From the NCBI GenBank assembly GCA_900543325.1, contig UQQU01000022.1, positions 1-44,813 on the forward strand: DNA of 44,813 nucleotides, written 5' to 3'. Below, piece after piece: positions 36,124 to 43,681 of the stretch. The first letter of the stretch is position 1; the number at the start of each line of letters is the position of its first letter. The stretch is from an uncultured Clostridium sp. GTDB lineage: Bacteria > Bacillota > Clostridia > Clostridiales > Clostridiaceae. The position numbers and the translations under genes were made by a program. Below the pieces are notes generated by a model. That model was not told the DNA's origin. It ran no database searches and saw only the letters and a program-made list of their open reading frames with translations.

Positions 36124-36162
36124 TTTATAAAATTTTTATATTAAGTTATGGTGAGGAGATTT

Positions 36163-37185
36163 ATGATTAAAGTTAGTGTAATAATTCCTATTTATAATAT
36201 GGAAAAACATATAGATAAATGTCTTAACTCAGTAATAAATCAATCATTAGAAGAAATTGAAATAATATTAATAGATGATGGATCAACTGATAACTCATTA
36301 AAAATATGTAATTTATATAAAGAAAAGGATAAAAGAGTAAAAGTTTATTCTAAGGATAACTCAGGAGTATCAAGCGCCAGAAATATGGGGATAAAAAAAA
36401 GTAAAGGTAAATACTTAACTTTTATTGATCCAGATGATTACATAGAAAAAAATATGTTAAAAGATATGTATGAAAAAATTGAGTATGATAAGTCAGAGTT
36501 AGTAATATGTGATTATACTATAGATTATATTAATAGCTATAAAAACATAAATTTACGTTATAATAAAAAGTTATTTTTAGATAATGAAATAGTAGAGAAA
36601 TTTATATTACCATTTATAGGAGTAAAAGAATTTGGTGATGAGTTTTGGATGGCTGGATTTAGATCACCTTGGGGAAAATTATATAAAAAAAATATTATAA
36701 GTAATAATAATATTTTTTTTAATGAAAAATTAAAAATTGGAGAAGATGTAATATTTAATTTGAAATATTTGATTTGTATAAAAAGTATATCATATATAAA
36801 TAAAAATTATTATAATTATGTAAAAAATGATACATCTGTAATGAATAGATATAAAAAAGATTATTTAGAAATATGTGAAAATTATGTTTTTGAATTAGAA
36901 AATATAATAAAAAAATATAAATTAGGTAAAGAAGCAAAAGAAAGGCTTGCAAAAGAAAAGTTAAAAAGTATAACATTAATAATAAAAAATGAATGTAGTT
37001 TGGAAAATAAAAAATCTTTATTAAAAAAGATTTTTTATTTAAAAAAAGTAACTTCAAGTAACTTGGCATATCAAGCTATAAAGGAAAATGAATATAATAA
37101 ATTACCTTATTTACAAAAAATAAGAATAAATCTTATAAAATATAAAATGAATATAATATTATATATTTATTATAAAATAATTTAA
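36163..37185 (+). CDS. GT2-family (GT-A) glycosyltransferase, copy 2
   Basis: A 340-residue paralogue of the previous gene: KVSVIIPIYNMEKHIDKCL, ILIDDGSTDNS, TFIDPDDYIE, SPWGKLYKKNII and GEDVIFNLKYL align along the whole length. The ATG at 36163 is used because GAGGAG lies five bases upstream; the in-frame ATG at 36148 has no site. The second half is very rich in Lys, Ile, Asn and Tyr, reflecting extreme AT content. Note the SDD-type metal motif is PDD here. Confidence 0.9.
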   Translation: MIKVSVIIPIYNMEKHIDKCLNSVINQSLEEIEIILIDDGSTDNSLKICNLYKEKDKRVKVYSKDNSGVSSARNMGIKKSKGKYLTFIDPDDYIEKNMLKDMYEKIEYDKSELVICDYTIDYINSYKNINLRYNKKLFLDNEIVEKFILPFIGVKEFGDEFWMAGFRSPWGKLYKKNIISNNNIFFNEKLKIGEDVIFNLKYLICIKSISYINKNYYNYVKNDTSVMNRYKKDYLEICENYVFELENIIKKYKLGKEAKERLAKEKLKSITLIIKNECSLENKKSLLKKIFYLKKVTSSNLAYQAIKENEYNKLPYLQKIRINLIKYKMNIILYIYYKII

Positions 37186-37204
37186 AGTAAGGAATTAGTA
37201 AGAG

Positions 37205-38725
37205 ATGCGTACAAAGAAAGCTATAATTAATTCAAGTATAAATATAATAACTTATGTATTGTTATTTATTCCTAATTTGATTATTAGAAAGGTTTTTTTA
37301 GACACTTTAGGGAATGAACTTTTAGGATTAAATTCATTATATACTAATATAATAGGATGGATATCAATAGCCGAACTGGGTATTGGTAGTGCTATTATAT
37401 ATTCTTTATATAAACCTTTTGCTCAAGAAGATAGAAAAAAAATAAATGCATATATAAATTTTTATGGAAAGTTTTATAGATGTACTGGATTTTTTATTTT
37501 AATAGTAGGAATAAGTATATCTCCATTTATTAAATTTTTTATTGAAAATGATATTAATACAAAAATTGTAACTATAGGATTTATTATATCTTTATTAAAT
37601 AGTTTTATAAGTTATATGTTTTCACATAAATTATGTATTTTAAATGTTGCACAAGAAGCATATAAAGTAACTATAGGTACTACTATTTCACAATTATTTA
37701 TATTTATATTTCAATATATTATACTAAATAATGATCCTAATTTTATATTATTTATAAGTGTTCAGTTAATTGTCAATTTAATATATTATATAATCATTAA
37801 TATATATATATTAAATAGATATCAATGGCTAGGAAAAACTAAGGAAAGTTTAGATTCAATTACTAGAAAAGAATTATTTAAAAATGTAAAGGCACTTTTC
37901 ATGCATAAAATAGGGAATCTGGTAGTTAATGGTACAGATAATATAGTAATATCTAAATTTATTGGTTTAGGAGTATTGTCAGATTATACCAATTATAATA
38001 CTGTTATATTAGCGCTTCAAAGAATTGTTTCTATGGGGTTAAATGGTATAACTTCAAGTGTTGGAAATATGCTTACAGATAATGATAAGAAAAAGGCCTA
38101 TGATATTCATAAAAAAATTTTCTTTTTAAATTTTTGGATTGTATCATTTATAGTTATTAGTTTATATAATACATTAAATCAATTTATAAGCTTATGGGTA
38201 GGTACAGAATATTTACTAGATAATCTTACTTATATAATTATTTTAATAAATTTATATTTTGTTTCTATGAGAGGATCTGTCGAGCAATTTCAAAATGGCA
38301 GTGGAAATTTCTATCAAGATAGATATGCTCCAATAGTAGAATCTATAATTAATTTAACCGTTTCAATTTTTTTAGTTAAGAGAATTGGAATAGCAGGTGT
38401 TTTTATAGGGACTTTAGTATCTAATTTTTCAGTAATATTTTGGACTAAGCCGTATGTTGTATATAAATATGTATTTGACAAACCATTAGCTAATTATTTT
38501 AAGATGTATTTTGGGTATCTATTTGTAGCATTAATACCATTATTAATAACTAACTTAATAAGTAATTTATTTAAATTTAAAATATCAATTTTGAGTTTTA
38601 TAATAAACTGCTTAATAAATATAGTATTAATTAATATTATATATATAATTATATTTTTTAAAACAAATGAATTTAAGTATTATTTGGGTTTAGTTAAAAA
38701 TATGATTAACAAATTTGAGAGATAA
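37205..38725 (+). CDS. wzx: Wzx-type polysaccharide flippase
   Basis: A 506-residue membrane protein with 12-14 predicted helices, of the MOP/PST family. The N-terminal FIPNLIIRKVFLDTLGNELL-type stretch and LGIGSAIIYSLYKPFA are typical of flippases that move undecaprenyl-linked repeat units to the outer face. It is the last gene of the capsule locus. Twenty bases downstream the first of the cassette repeats (E1) begins, so the locus end borders the cassette array. Confidence 0.92.
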   Translation: MRTKKAIINSSINIITYVLLFIPNLIIRKVFLDTLGNELLGLNSLYTNIIGWISIAELGIGSAIIYSLYKPFAQEDRKKINAYINFYGKFYRCTGFFILIVGISISPFIKFFIENDINTKIVTIGFIISLLNSFISYMFSHKLCILNVAQEAYKVTIGTTISQLFIFIFQYIILNNDPNFILFISVQLIVNLIYYIIINIYILNRYQWLGKTKESLDSITRKELFKNVKALFMHKIGNLVVNGTDNIVISKFIGLGVLSDYTNYNTVILALQRIVSMGLNGITSSVGNMLTDNDKKKAYDIHKKIFFLNFWIVSFIVISLYNTLNQFISLWVGTEYLLDNLTYIIILINLYFVSMRGSVEQFQNGSGNFYQDRYAPIVESIINLTVSIFLVKRIGIAGVFIGTLVSNFSVIFWTKPYVVYKYVFDKPLANYFKMYFGYLFVALIPLLITNLISNLFKFKISILSFIINCLINIVLINIIYIIIFFKTNEFKYYLGLVKNMINKFER

Positions 38726-38728
38726 AAG

Positions 38729-38952
38729 AGGAAGTTAGTAGCAAGTAAATCGTAAGCATCTTACTAACATCCCTAGTGGTTAGAAATCGCAGTCGCTCAT
38801 CCTTTAATAAAACATTGAACGACCAGTTTATTTCCAGCGACTAGCAAGAGTGTGACTTCGTCCCTCTCAAGGACCCCCGGGGGTTTTAAAATTTTCCAGT
38901 GGCAAGCTTAAGTTAAAGGCTAAATGTTCAAATTATGAATATTTAGCCTTTT
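38729..38952 (+). repeat. Cassette repeat E1 (longest copy)
   Basis: Contains in order: stem GTTAGTA (38734) / TACTAAC (38762); stem AGTCGCT (38791) / AGCGACT (38836); hairpin A (38848-38868; GAC-TTC-GTC tip and CTCTC arm); hairpin B CCCCCGGGGG (38874-38883); the core TTTTAAAATTTTCCAGTGG; and a separate terminator AAAGGCTAAAT / ATTTAGCCTTTT (38915-38952). Bases 38874-38901 are identical to E3. The terminator also closes the capsule operon. Confidence 0.85.
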
Positions 38953-38954
38953 AG

Positions 38955-38983
38955 TTTAAGAAAAAATAAATATGGGCTATAAT
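38955..38983 (+). promoter_or_regulatory. Promoter of the first Rpn-like gene
   Basis: TATAAT at 38978-38983 with TTTAAG 17 bases upstream. It lies just after E1. TATAAT in the setting G-G-(N)-TATAAT recurs before most other genes in the array (41926, 42826, 43640, 44743). Confidence 0.6.
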
Positions 38984-39008
38984 ATAAATATAGAAAGTTG
39001 GTGTTTAG

Positions 39009-39974
39009 TTGGAAAAAGAGAAAGTAAAATTAGATGAAGTTCTAAAGTTTTTATTTTCAACATCTAATAAGGTATTAGTGAAGTTATTAAATGGAATATT
39101 TAATGAAAATTTTAGTGTAGATGAAGTAGAATTAACTGTTAGTAATAATGAGTTTGTTGAAGATGATTTAGGAATATTAAGAGGAGATATGTTTTTTGAT
39201 ATTCTTAATAAAGATTATAATAAGGCAAGTTATCATATAGAATTTCAGACAAAAAATGATAATACAATGATTGTTAGGATGTTTGAGTATGGTTTTAAAA
39301 AGGGAAAAGAGCAACTGAAAAGTTTTAAGAACTATACAGAAGACATAAGAACTATATATTTCCCAAAGCAAAAAGTAATATTTTTTGAAGAAAATAAAAA
39401 TATTAAAAATCAATTAAAATTAAAAATAATATTTCCAGATGAGAAGGAGATTATTTATACAGTAGATGTAATGAAATATTGGGAATACAGTGATGAACAA
39501 CTTAGAGAAAAGAAGATGTATCCCCTAATACCATTACAGCTTTTTAAGTTAAGAAAAGAGTTAGAAAGGGCACATAATAAGAAGGATTTAAATAGAATAA
39601 AAGAATTATCTAATAATGCTAAAGAACTTGCTGGTAAATTAGCTAAACAATCAGCAATATTATTTGAAGCTGATGAAATATTAGGTGAAGATTTTCATAA
39701 GATGCTATTAGCTATACAAAATCTAATAGAATATTTAAATAGAAATTATATGAATGATGAAAATATAGAAAATGAGGTGACTACAATGACTAAAACATTA
39801 TATGACCCCGAAGTAGAAAAAAGAGGAATAGAAAAGGGAAGAGGAGAGGGAATAGAAGAAGGAATTAATCTTACTAAAAAGGTATTTAAATTAGCTAGCC
39901 AAGGAGAAACAATAGGTAATATATCAAAAATATGTAAGATATCAGAAGAGAAAGTTAAAGAAATTTTAGATTAA
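39009..39974 (+). CDS. Rpn-like PD-(D/E)XK nuclease (putative toxin / recombination-promoting nuclease)
   Basis: A 321-residue protein. The N-terminal half carries a PD-(D/E)XK-type core: RGDMFFDIL (Asp60/Asp64) followed by YHIEFQTKND (Glu78, Gln80), the E-x-Q form common in Rpn proteins. A helical middle is followed by a 60-residue tail with EKRGIEKGRGEGIEEG and the small helix-turn-helix-like QGETIGNISKICKISEEKVK that ends most Rpn proteins. Rpn nucleases cut DNA and have been linked to recombination and phage defence. The start is TTG at 39009 (a stop codon directly precedes it) with a weak GGTG site. An internal start at 39786 may produce the tail alone. Followed within 20 bases by repeat E2. 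Confidence 0.8.
   Translation: MEKEKVKLDEVLKFLFSTSNKVLVKLLNGIFNENFSVDEVELTVSNNEFVEDDLGILRGDMFFDILNKDYNKASYHIEFQTKNDNTMIVRMFEYGFKKGKEQLKSFKNYTEDIRTIYFPKQKVIFFEENKNIKNQLKLKIIFPDEKEIIYTVDVMKYWEYSDEQLREKKMYPLIPLQLFKLRKELERAHNKKDLNRIKELSNNAKELAGKLAKQSAILFEADEILGEDFHKMLLAIQNLIEYLNRNYMNDENIENEVTTMTKTLYDPEVEKRGIEKGRGEGIEEGINLTKKVFKLASQGETIGNISKICKISEEKVKEILD
39774..39974 (+). CDS. Possible internal gene: 62-residue C-terminal isoform of the Rpn-like protein
   Basis: GAGGTGA at 39774-39780 lies five bases before ATG 39786, in frame with the large gene (its codon 260). The product (ORF 39786-39974) would be MTKTLYDPEVEKRG followed by the GEGIEEG and SKICKISEEKVK tail. E. coli Rpn genes are reported to encode such a small C-terminal protein that inhibits the full nuclease. 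The internal Shine-Dalgarno here is far better than that of the full-length TTG start. Translation is not demonstrated. Confidence 0.5.
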   Translation, partial: EVTTMTKTLYDPEVEKRGIEKGRGEGIEEGINLTKKVFKLASQGETIGNISKICKISEEKVKEILD

Positions 39975-40062
39975 AGAGCAAGAGTAGTTTCAAGGCCCCA
40001 GGGACTTTAAAATTTTCCAGTGGCAAGCTTATGTTAAAGCATGAGTTTGTCACTGTTTTTTT
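39975..40062 (+). repeat. Cassette repeat E2
   Basis: Begins at the Rpn stop: AGAGCAAGAG remnant of hairpin A, a CCCCAGGGAC element B, the core TTTAAAATTTTCCAG, then hairpin C (AGTGGCAAGCTTATG / CATGAGTTTGTCACT, with G-T pairs) and TTTTTTT. Acts as terminator of the Rpn gene. Confidence 0.85.
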
Positions 40063-40113
40063 GTTAAATAAGTATGAGTTTTATGTTTAGAAAAAATATA
40101 AAGGTTAAGAATA

Positions 40114-40140
40114 CTCCTTATAGGTATAAGCAATAAGGAG
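40114..40140 (+). promoter_or_regulatory. Hairpin that hides the Shine-Dalgarno of the RAYT gene
   Basis: CTCCTTAT (40114-40121) and ATAAGGAG (40133-40140) pair perfectly around an 11-base loop. The second arm is the AAGGAGG ribosome binding site of the transposase, so this fold should lower its translation, as in IS200-type transposase mRNAs. Confidence 0.65.
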
Positions 40141-40146
40141 GCAGAA

Positions 40147-40752
40147 ATGACAAGCGAAAAAAGATCATGGTATGAGGGAGCTACATACCACATTACAGCA
40201 AGAGGACATCATAGAAATGATATATTTAGAGATGAAGAAGATTTTAAGATATATTTAATTATTCTAGAAGAAGCATTGCTTTATTTTAATAATTATAATT
40301 ATGAAATAATAGCATACTGTTTAATGGATAATCATGTACATTTACTTTTAAAAACTGGAGTAGAGCCGCCATGGAGATTTATAGCGCGAGTTCATTCTAT
40401 ATATGCAAGGTATTTTAATAAAAAATATAACTATTTAGGTACACTGTTTCAAGGAAGATATAGTGCAGAGATTATAGAAAACGATACTTATATGCTTGAA
40501 ACCTCAAGGTATATTCATTTAAATCCGGTAAAAGCAAGAATGGTTGAAACACCTGATGAATATAAATGGTGCAGTTACTTAATATATGTTGGAGAGCAAG
40601 AAGAAAATTTTATTAATTCAAAAATAATATTAAATTACTTTCAATATGAGAAAAGATTTAAGTTATATAGAGAGTTTGTATATACGAAACTAAAAGAATT
40701 AAGAGAAAAGTTACTAGAAGAAGAAATTAAAGCAAATCAAGAGATAAGATAA
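40147..40752 (+). CDS. RAYT-type (REP-associated) HUH tyrosine transposase
   Basis: A 201-residue Y1 transposase: YHITARGHHRNDIF at the start, the HUH pair His63/His65 in CLMDNHVHLLL, and the catalytic tyrosine Tyr122 in ETSRYIHLNPVKA. The last motif is typical of RAYTs rather than IS200/IS605 TnpA. These enzymes nick single-stranded DNA next to short hairpins and are thought to spread REP-type palindromes. It stands among six copies of a hairpin repeat, which are its natural candidate substrates. The tail after residue 165 is highly charged. AAGGAGG precedes the ATG but is covered by a hairpin. Confidence 0.92.
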   Translation: MTSEKRSWYEGATYHITARGHHRNDIFRDEEDFKIYLIILEEALLYFNNYNYEIIAYCLMDNHVHLLLKTGVEPPWRFIARVHSIYARYFNKKYNYLGTLFQGRYSAEIIENDTYMLETSRYIHLNPVKARMVETPDEYKWCSYLIYVGEQEENFINSKIILNYFQYEKRFKLYREFVYTKLKELREKLLEEEIKANQEIR

Positions 40753-40813
40753 ATTTAAAAATTGTGAGATGTTACAAATTCTAAAATATAAGTTTAGGAG
40801 TACTATCAAAGTG

Positions 40814-40839
40814 TCAATAATTGAAATGTGAATTATTGA
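40814..40839. promoter_or_regulatory. Inverted repeat before the yifB fragment
   Basis: TCAATAATT-GAAATGTG-AATTATTGA, nine perfect pairs around eight bases, ending one base before AGGAG (40841). Could be an operator or an RNA hairpin touching the ribosome binding site. Confidence 0.4.
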
Positions 40840-40855
40840 TAGGAGTGAAAAATGT

Positions 40856-41864
40856 ATGGCAACAGTATTAAAAAAGTTTTGCGATAAGTGGAATTGATGG
40901 ATATGTAGTTAATATAGAAATAGACACTATATATGGTAAGCCTTCGGTATCAATTGTAGGTATGGGCGATACTGCAATTAAAGAAGCTAGAGAAAGATTA
41001 GAAGCTGCTATTATAAATAGTAAATTTGAATTTCCTAAAATGAAAATAGTAATTAATTTATCACCAAGTGATGTAAAGAAAAGCGGATCGCATTTTGATT
41101 TAGGAATGGCGATAGCACTTTTAATTCAATCTGCTCAAATATTCGTAGAAGAGGTTGAGAGATATGCATTTATAGGAGAGTTATCATTAAATGGGGACTT
41201 GAGGCCGTGTATAGGAGTTTTACCAATGGTTATGGAGGCTAAAAATAAAGGAATTAAGAATGTAATAGTACCAATGGATAATATGACAGAAGCAAGTTTG
41301 ATTAGTGATATGAATATTTTTGCGTTTAATAAATTAAATGAGGTAACAGATTTTTTAACAGGAGTAAAGCCATACGAACCAATTAAAGATAAAAAGGATA
41401 ATTATAAATTAGATAGTCCATATATAATAGATTTTCAAGATGTTCAAGGGCAAGATAGTGCACTTGAATTTGTGGCTGTTGCAGCAGCCGGAGGGCATAA
41501 TTTATTAATGTCAGGAACGCCTGGATGTGGTAAATCAATGGTTGCAAAAAGAATACCAACAATACTACCAGCTATGAGTGAAGAAGAGGCTTTAGAAGTG
41601 ACAAAGATTTATAGTGTAGCAGGGCTTTTGAAAAATAGAGGTACATTAATAACAGAAAGGCCATTTAGATCACCACATCATAGTGCATCTACAAATTCAT
41701 TAGTTGGGGGTGGTATGTTTGCCATGCCAGGAGAAATATCTTTAGCACATAATGGGGTATTATTTTTAGATGAAGTTGCAGAATTTAATAAAAAGACTTT
41801 AGATGCATTAAGGCAACCAATTGTATTGAAAAGAACCCCCGGGGGTTTTAAAATTTTCCAGTGA
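40856..41864 (+). pseudogene. yifB: yifB (ComM-like Mg-chelatase-family AAA+ ATPase), frameshifted and truncated
   Basis: The normal N-terminus can be read as MATVLKS then FAISGIDGYVVNIEIDT only if one base is removed from the A-run near 40870-40875; as it stands the frame from ATG 40856 stops at once. From 40962 the frame is open for 300 codons: NLSPSDVKKSG, the ATPase Walker A GTPGCGKS, PFRSPHHS, and Walker B GVLFLDEVAEF. After TLDALRQP the family sequence ends and the frame runs into repeat E3, stopping at its TGA. About 200 C-terminal residues are missing. YifB proteins are AAA+ helicase-like factors; ComM of this family helps branch migration in transformation. This copy is almost certainly inactive. 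Confidence 0.88.
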
Positions 41865-41904
41865 TAAGTAATGCATAGATTAAATAATCTGCGCAGTTTT
41901 TGTT
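41836..41904 (+). repeat. Cassette repeat E3 (fused to yifB)
   Basis: Element B CCCCCGGGGG and core TTTTAAAATTTTCCAGTG are identical to E1 for 28 bases; then the sequence diverges (ATAAGTAATGC) and forms a different T-tailed hairpin (TGC-N-TAGATT / AATCT-N-GCA, then GTTTTTG). The hairpin A section is missing: yifB coding sequence directly abuts element B. Confidence 0.85.
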
Positions 41905-41931
41905 TAGGAAATTTATATTATGATATATAAT
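41903..41931 (+). promoter_or_regulatory. Promoter of the first Uma2 gene
   Basis: TATAAT at 41926-41931, TTTAGG 17 bases upstream, 37 bases before the ATG. The arrangement is as before the other cassette genes. Confidence 0.55.
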
Positions 41932-41968
41932 ATAAATATAAGTTAGTAAATGAATAGGAGGAGTTAGA

Positions 41969-42535
41969 ATGCCATTAGCTAGAGATTATGATTATATGAC
42001 ATATAAAGAGTTTTTAGAGTATCAATCACTAACAGATCAAAAAACTGAATATAGTAATGGAGATATATTTTATATGTCACCAACTCACCCAAATCATAAT
42101 AAAGTACAAAATGAATTATACTTTCAATTTAGAAGTATATTAAATAATTGTAATAAGTGTGATGTTTATACATCTGATATAGCAGTTAAATTTCAAAATG
42201 AAGAAGAGTCATATCAGTTTGAACCAGATGTAATGATTACATGTGATAATAAATTTGATGGATCTATTTACAAGGGGATACCAAATCTTATAGTAGAAGT
42301 ATTAAGTAGAGCTACTAAAGATAGGGATAAGGGATTAAAATTAGATGTGTATGAAAAATTTGGAGTAAAAGAATATTGGTTAGTGGATATTAATTTTAGG
42401 GAAATAACTATTTATTCGGATAATATAAATGGAAAATATAAAACTATAAGAACTTATAGTGAAGATATGGTTATAAAGTGGAATAATTCAAATATTAAAG
42501 TTGAAAGTATTTTTAGGCTTTTAACAATAGAATAA
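41969..42535 (+). CDS. Uma2-family PD-(D/E)XK protein, copy 1
   Basis: A 188-residue Uma2 (DUF820) protein. The restriction-endonuclease-like core is FEPDVMITCD (Asp87) and NLIVEVLSRATKDRDKGLKL (Glu110), followed by YEKFGVKEYWLVD. Uma2 proteins are widespread, often multicopy, and suspected to be nucleases or transposon-linked factors; their job is not established. AGGAGG precedes ATG. The stop is immediately followed by repeat E4. A single-gene unit with its own promoter. Confidence 0.9.
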   Translation: MPLARDYDYMTYKEFLEYQSLTDQKTEYSNGDIFYMSPTHPNHNKVQNELYFQFRSILNNCNKCDVYTSDIAVKFQNEEESYQFEPDVMITCDNKFDGSIYKGIPNLIVEVLSRATKDRDKGLKLDVYEKFGVKEYWLVDINFREITIYSDNINGKYKTIRTYSEDMVIKWNNSNIKVESIFRLLTIE

Positions 42536-42536
42536 C

Positions 42537-42708
42537 TAGCAATCTTAGTCATTCCTTTTTCAATAAGACGTTGAACGACCGGTTTATTTTCAGCGACAAG
42601 CTTATATGTAGCAAGAGAGTGACTTCGTCCCTCTCAAAGACTCCTGAGGTTTTTAAAATTTTCCAGTGGCAAGCTTATTTAAAAGCATAAGTTTGTCACT
42701 GTTTTTTT
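42537..42708 (+). repeat. Cassette repeat E4
   Basis: Nearly full copy: GTTGAACGACCGGTTTAT section shared with E1, CAGCGAC, GTAGCAAG, hairpin A (42615-42635; GAGAG-T-GAC / GTC-C-CTCTC), element B CTCCTGAGG, core TTTTTAAAATTTTCCAG, hairpin C AGTGGCAAGCTTA / TAAGTTTGTCACT and TTTTTTT. Terminates the Uma2 gene. Confidence 0.87.
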
Positions 42709-42946
42709 AGTTAAATATATGTTTATGATATAAATTAAAGATAGTTATTAATATAAGATGTTTGCGTATATTATATATTTAATAAAGTACAGATTATTTT
42801 TATTTATAATAAAATTTTTATGGGGTATAATTATATATAAATAAATTTATAAAAATAGATAGGTATTTATATGAGTTTTAACATAGATAATATAATTTAA
42901 TTAAAAATAAATAAATTTTAAGTATATAATAAGAGAGGTAAAATAA
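42709..42946 (+). promoter_or_regulatory. Promoter and long leader of the second Uma2 gene
   Basis: TATAAT at 42826-42831. Up to that point the sequence is homologous to 44621-44748. After it comes a 115-base AT-rich leader, longer than in the other units, ending in AGAGAGG before the ATG at 42947. No ORF or stable stem seen in the leader. Confidence 0.5.
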
Positions 42947-43522
42947 ATGGGAGTAGATATAAATGAAGATTTTTTGCAGAAGGAAGAGTGGATTAATAAT
43001 ATAAAATTTATGTCTCCAAGACCTAGATATAACCATATAGAGTTGCAAGGGGAGATATATATGCAGCTTAAGCAATATTTTAAGAAAAGGTGTAATGTTT
43101 CAATAGAAGCTGCACTATTTTTAACAAAAGATGATCCTATAGAAATAAAGAGTGATAAAAATAAAATTGATTTATTAGTAAAATCTAAAAAAGCAGAAGT
43201 GGCTCCAGATGTTGCTGTTTACTGTGATAAAAATCAAATTTTTTATAGGGGGTATATAGGTGTTCCACAATTAGTTGTAGAGGTATTAAGTCCATCTAAC
43301 GCTGATGATGATTTGATTGTGAAAAAGGATTTATATGAAAAGTATGGTGTGCCTGAATATTGGATTATATCACCAATGAGTAAAAAAGTATGGATTTACA
43401 TGTTAATTGATAATAAATATGAATTAAAGAATAGTTGTACGTTAAATGATAAGTTTACATCTACAAGATTTGAAGAATTAGAGATTGATTTATCAGATGT
43501 TGAATTAATAGTAGAAGAGTAG
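42947..43522 (+). CDS. Uma2-family PD-(D/E)XK protein, copy 2
   Basis: A 191-residue Uma2 protein, only distantly similar to copy 1. The core is VAPDVAVYCD (Asp88) and QLVVEVLSPSNADDDL (Glu112) with YEKYGVPEYWII. The N-terminal KFMSPRPRYNHIELQGEIY matches the family start. Function is unknown; a nuclease fold is predicted. Followed immediately by repeat E5. The divergence from copy 1 argues against a recent local gene duplication; the two share only family motifs and flanking elements. Confidence 0.9.
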   Translation: MGVDINEDFLQKEEWINNIKFMSPRPRYNHIELQGEIYMQLKQYFKKRCNVSIEAALFLTKDDPIEIKSDKNKIDLLVKSKKAEVAPDVAVYCDKNQIFYRGYIGVPQLVVEVLSPSNADDDLIVKKDLYEKYGVPEYWIISPMSKKVWIYMLIDNKYELKNSCTLNDKFTSTRFEELEIDLSDVELIVEE

Positions 43523-43600
43523 ACAGCGAGACTCCCGGGTGTCTTAAAATTTTCCAGAGACAAGTTTATGTTTAGTATAGACTTTGTCTCTGTTTTTTGT
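43523..43600 (+). repeat. Cassette repeat E5
   Basis: Short form: element B CTCCCGGGTG, core TTAAAATTTTCCAG, hairpin C AGAGACAAG / TTTGTCTCT, then TTTTTT. Compared with E2, E4 and E6 the third stem position is A-T instead of T-A, a compensatory change. Hairpin A is absent. Confidence 0.85.
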
Positions 43601-43616
43601 TAAATTGATATTTTTA

Positions 43617-43645
43617 TTTATAACATATTTATTGTGGGATATAAT
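43617..43645 (+). promoter_or_regulatory. Promoter of the canonical Rpn gene
   Basis: TATAAT at 43640-43645 inside GTGGGATATAATTAA, with TTTATA 17 bases upstream. From about 43611 through the first ten codons of the gene the sequence matches the region before the next Rpn gene (from 44713). Confidence 0.6.
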
Positions 43646-43681
43646 TAAGTTATAGAATAATTAGATTGATAGGAGAAAATT

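Noticed and set aside
38729..38952. Group I or group II intron, or an IStron
   Set aside because: No conserved intron core (domain V-type or P7-type) could be recognised, no reverse transcriptase or homing enzyme is present, and copies are too short.
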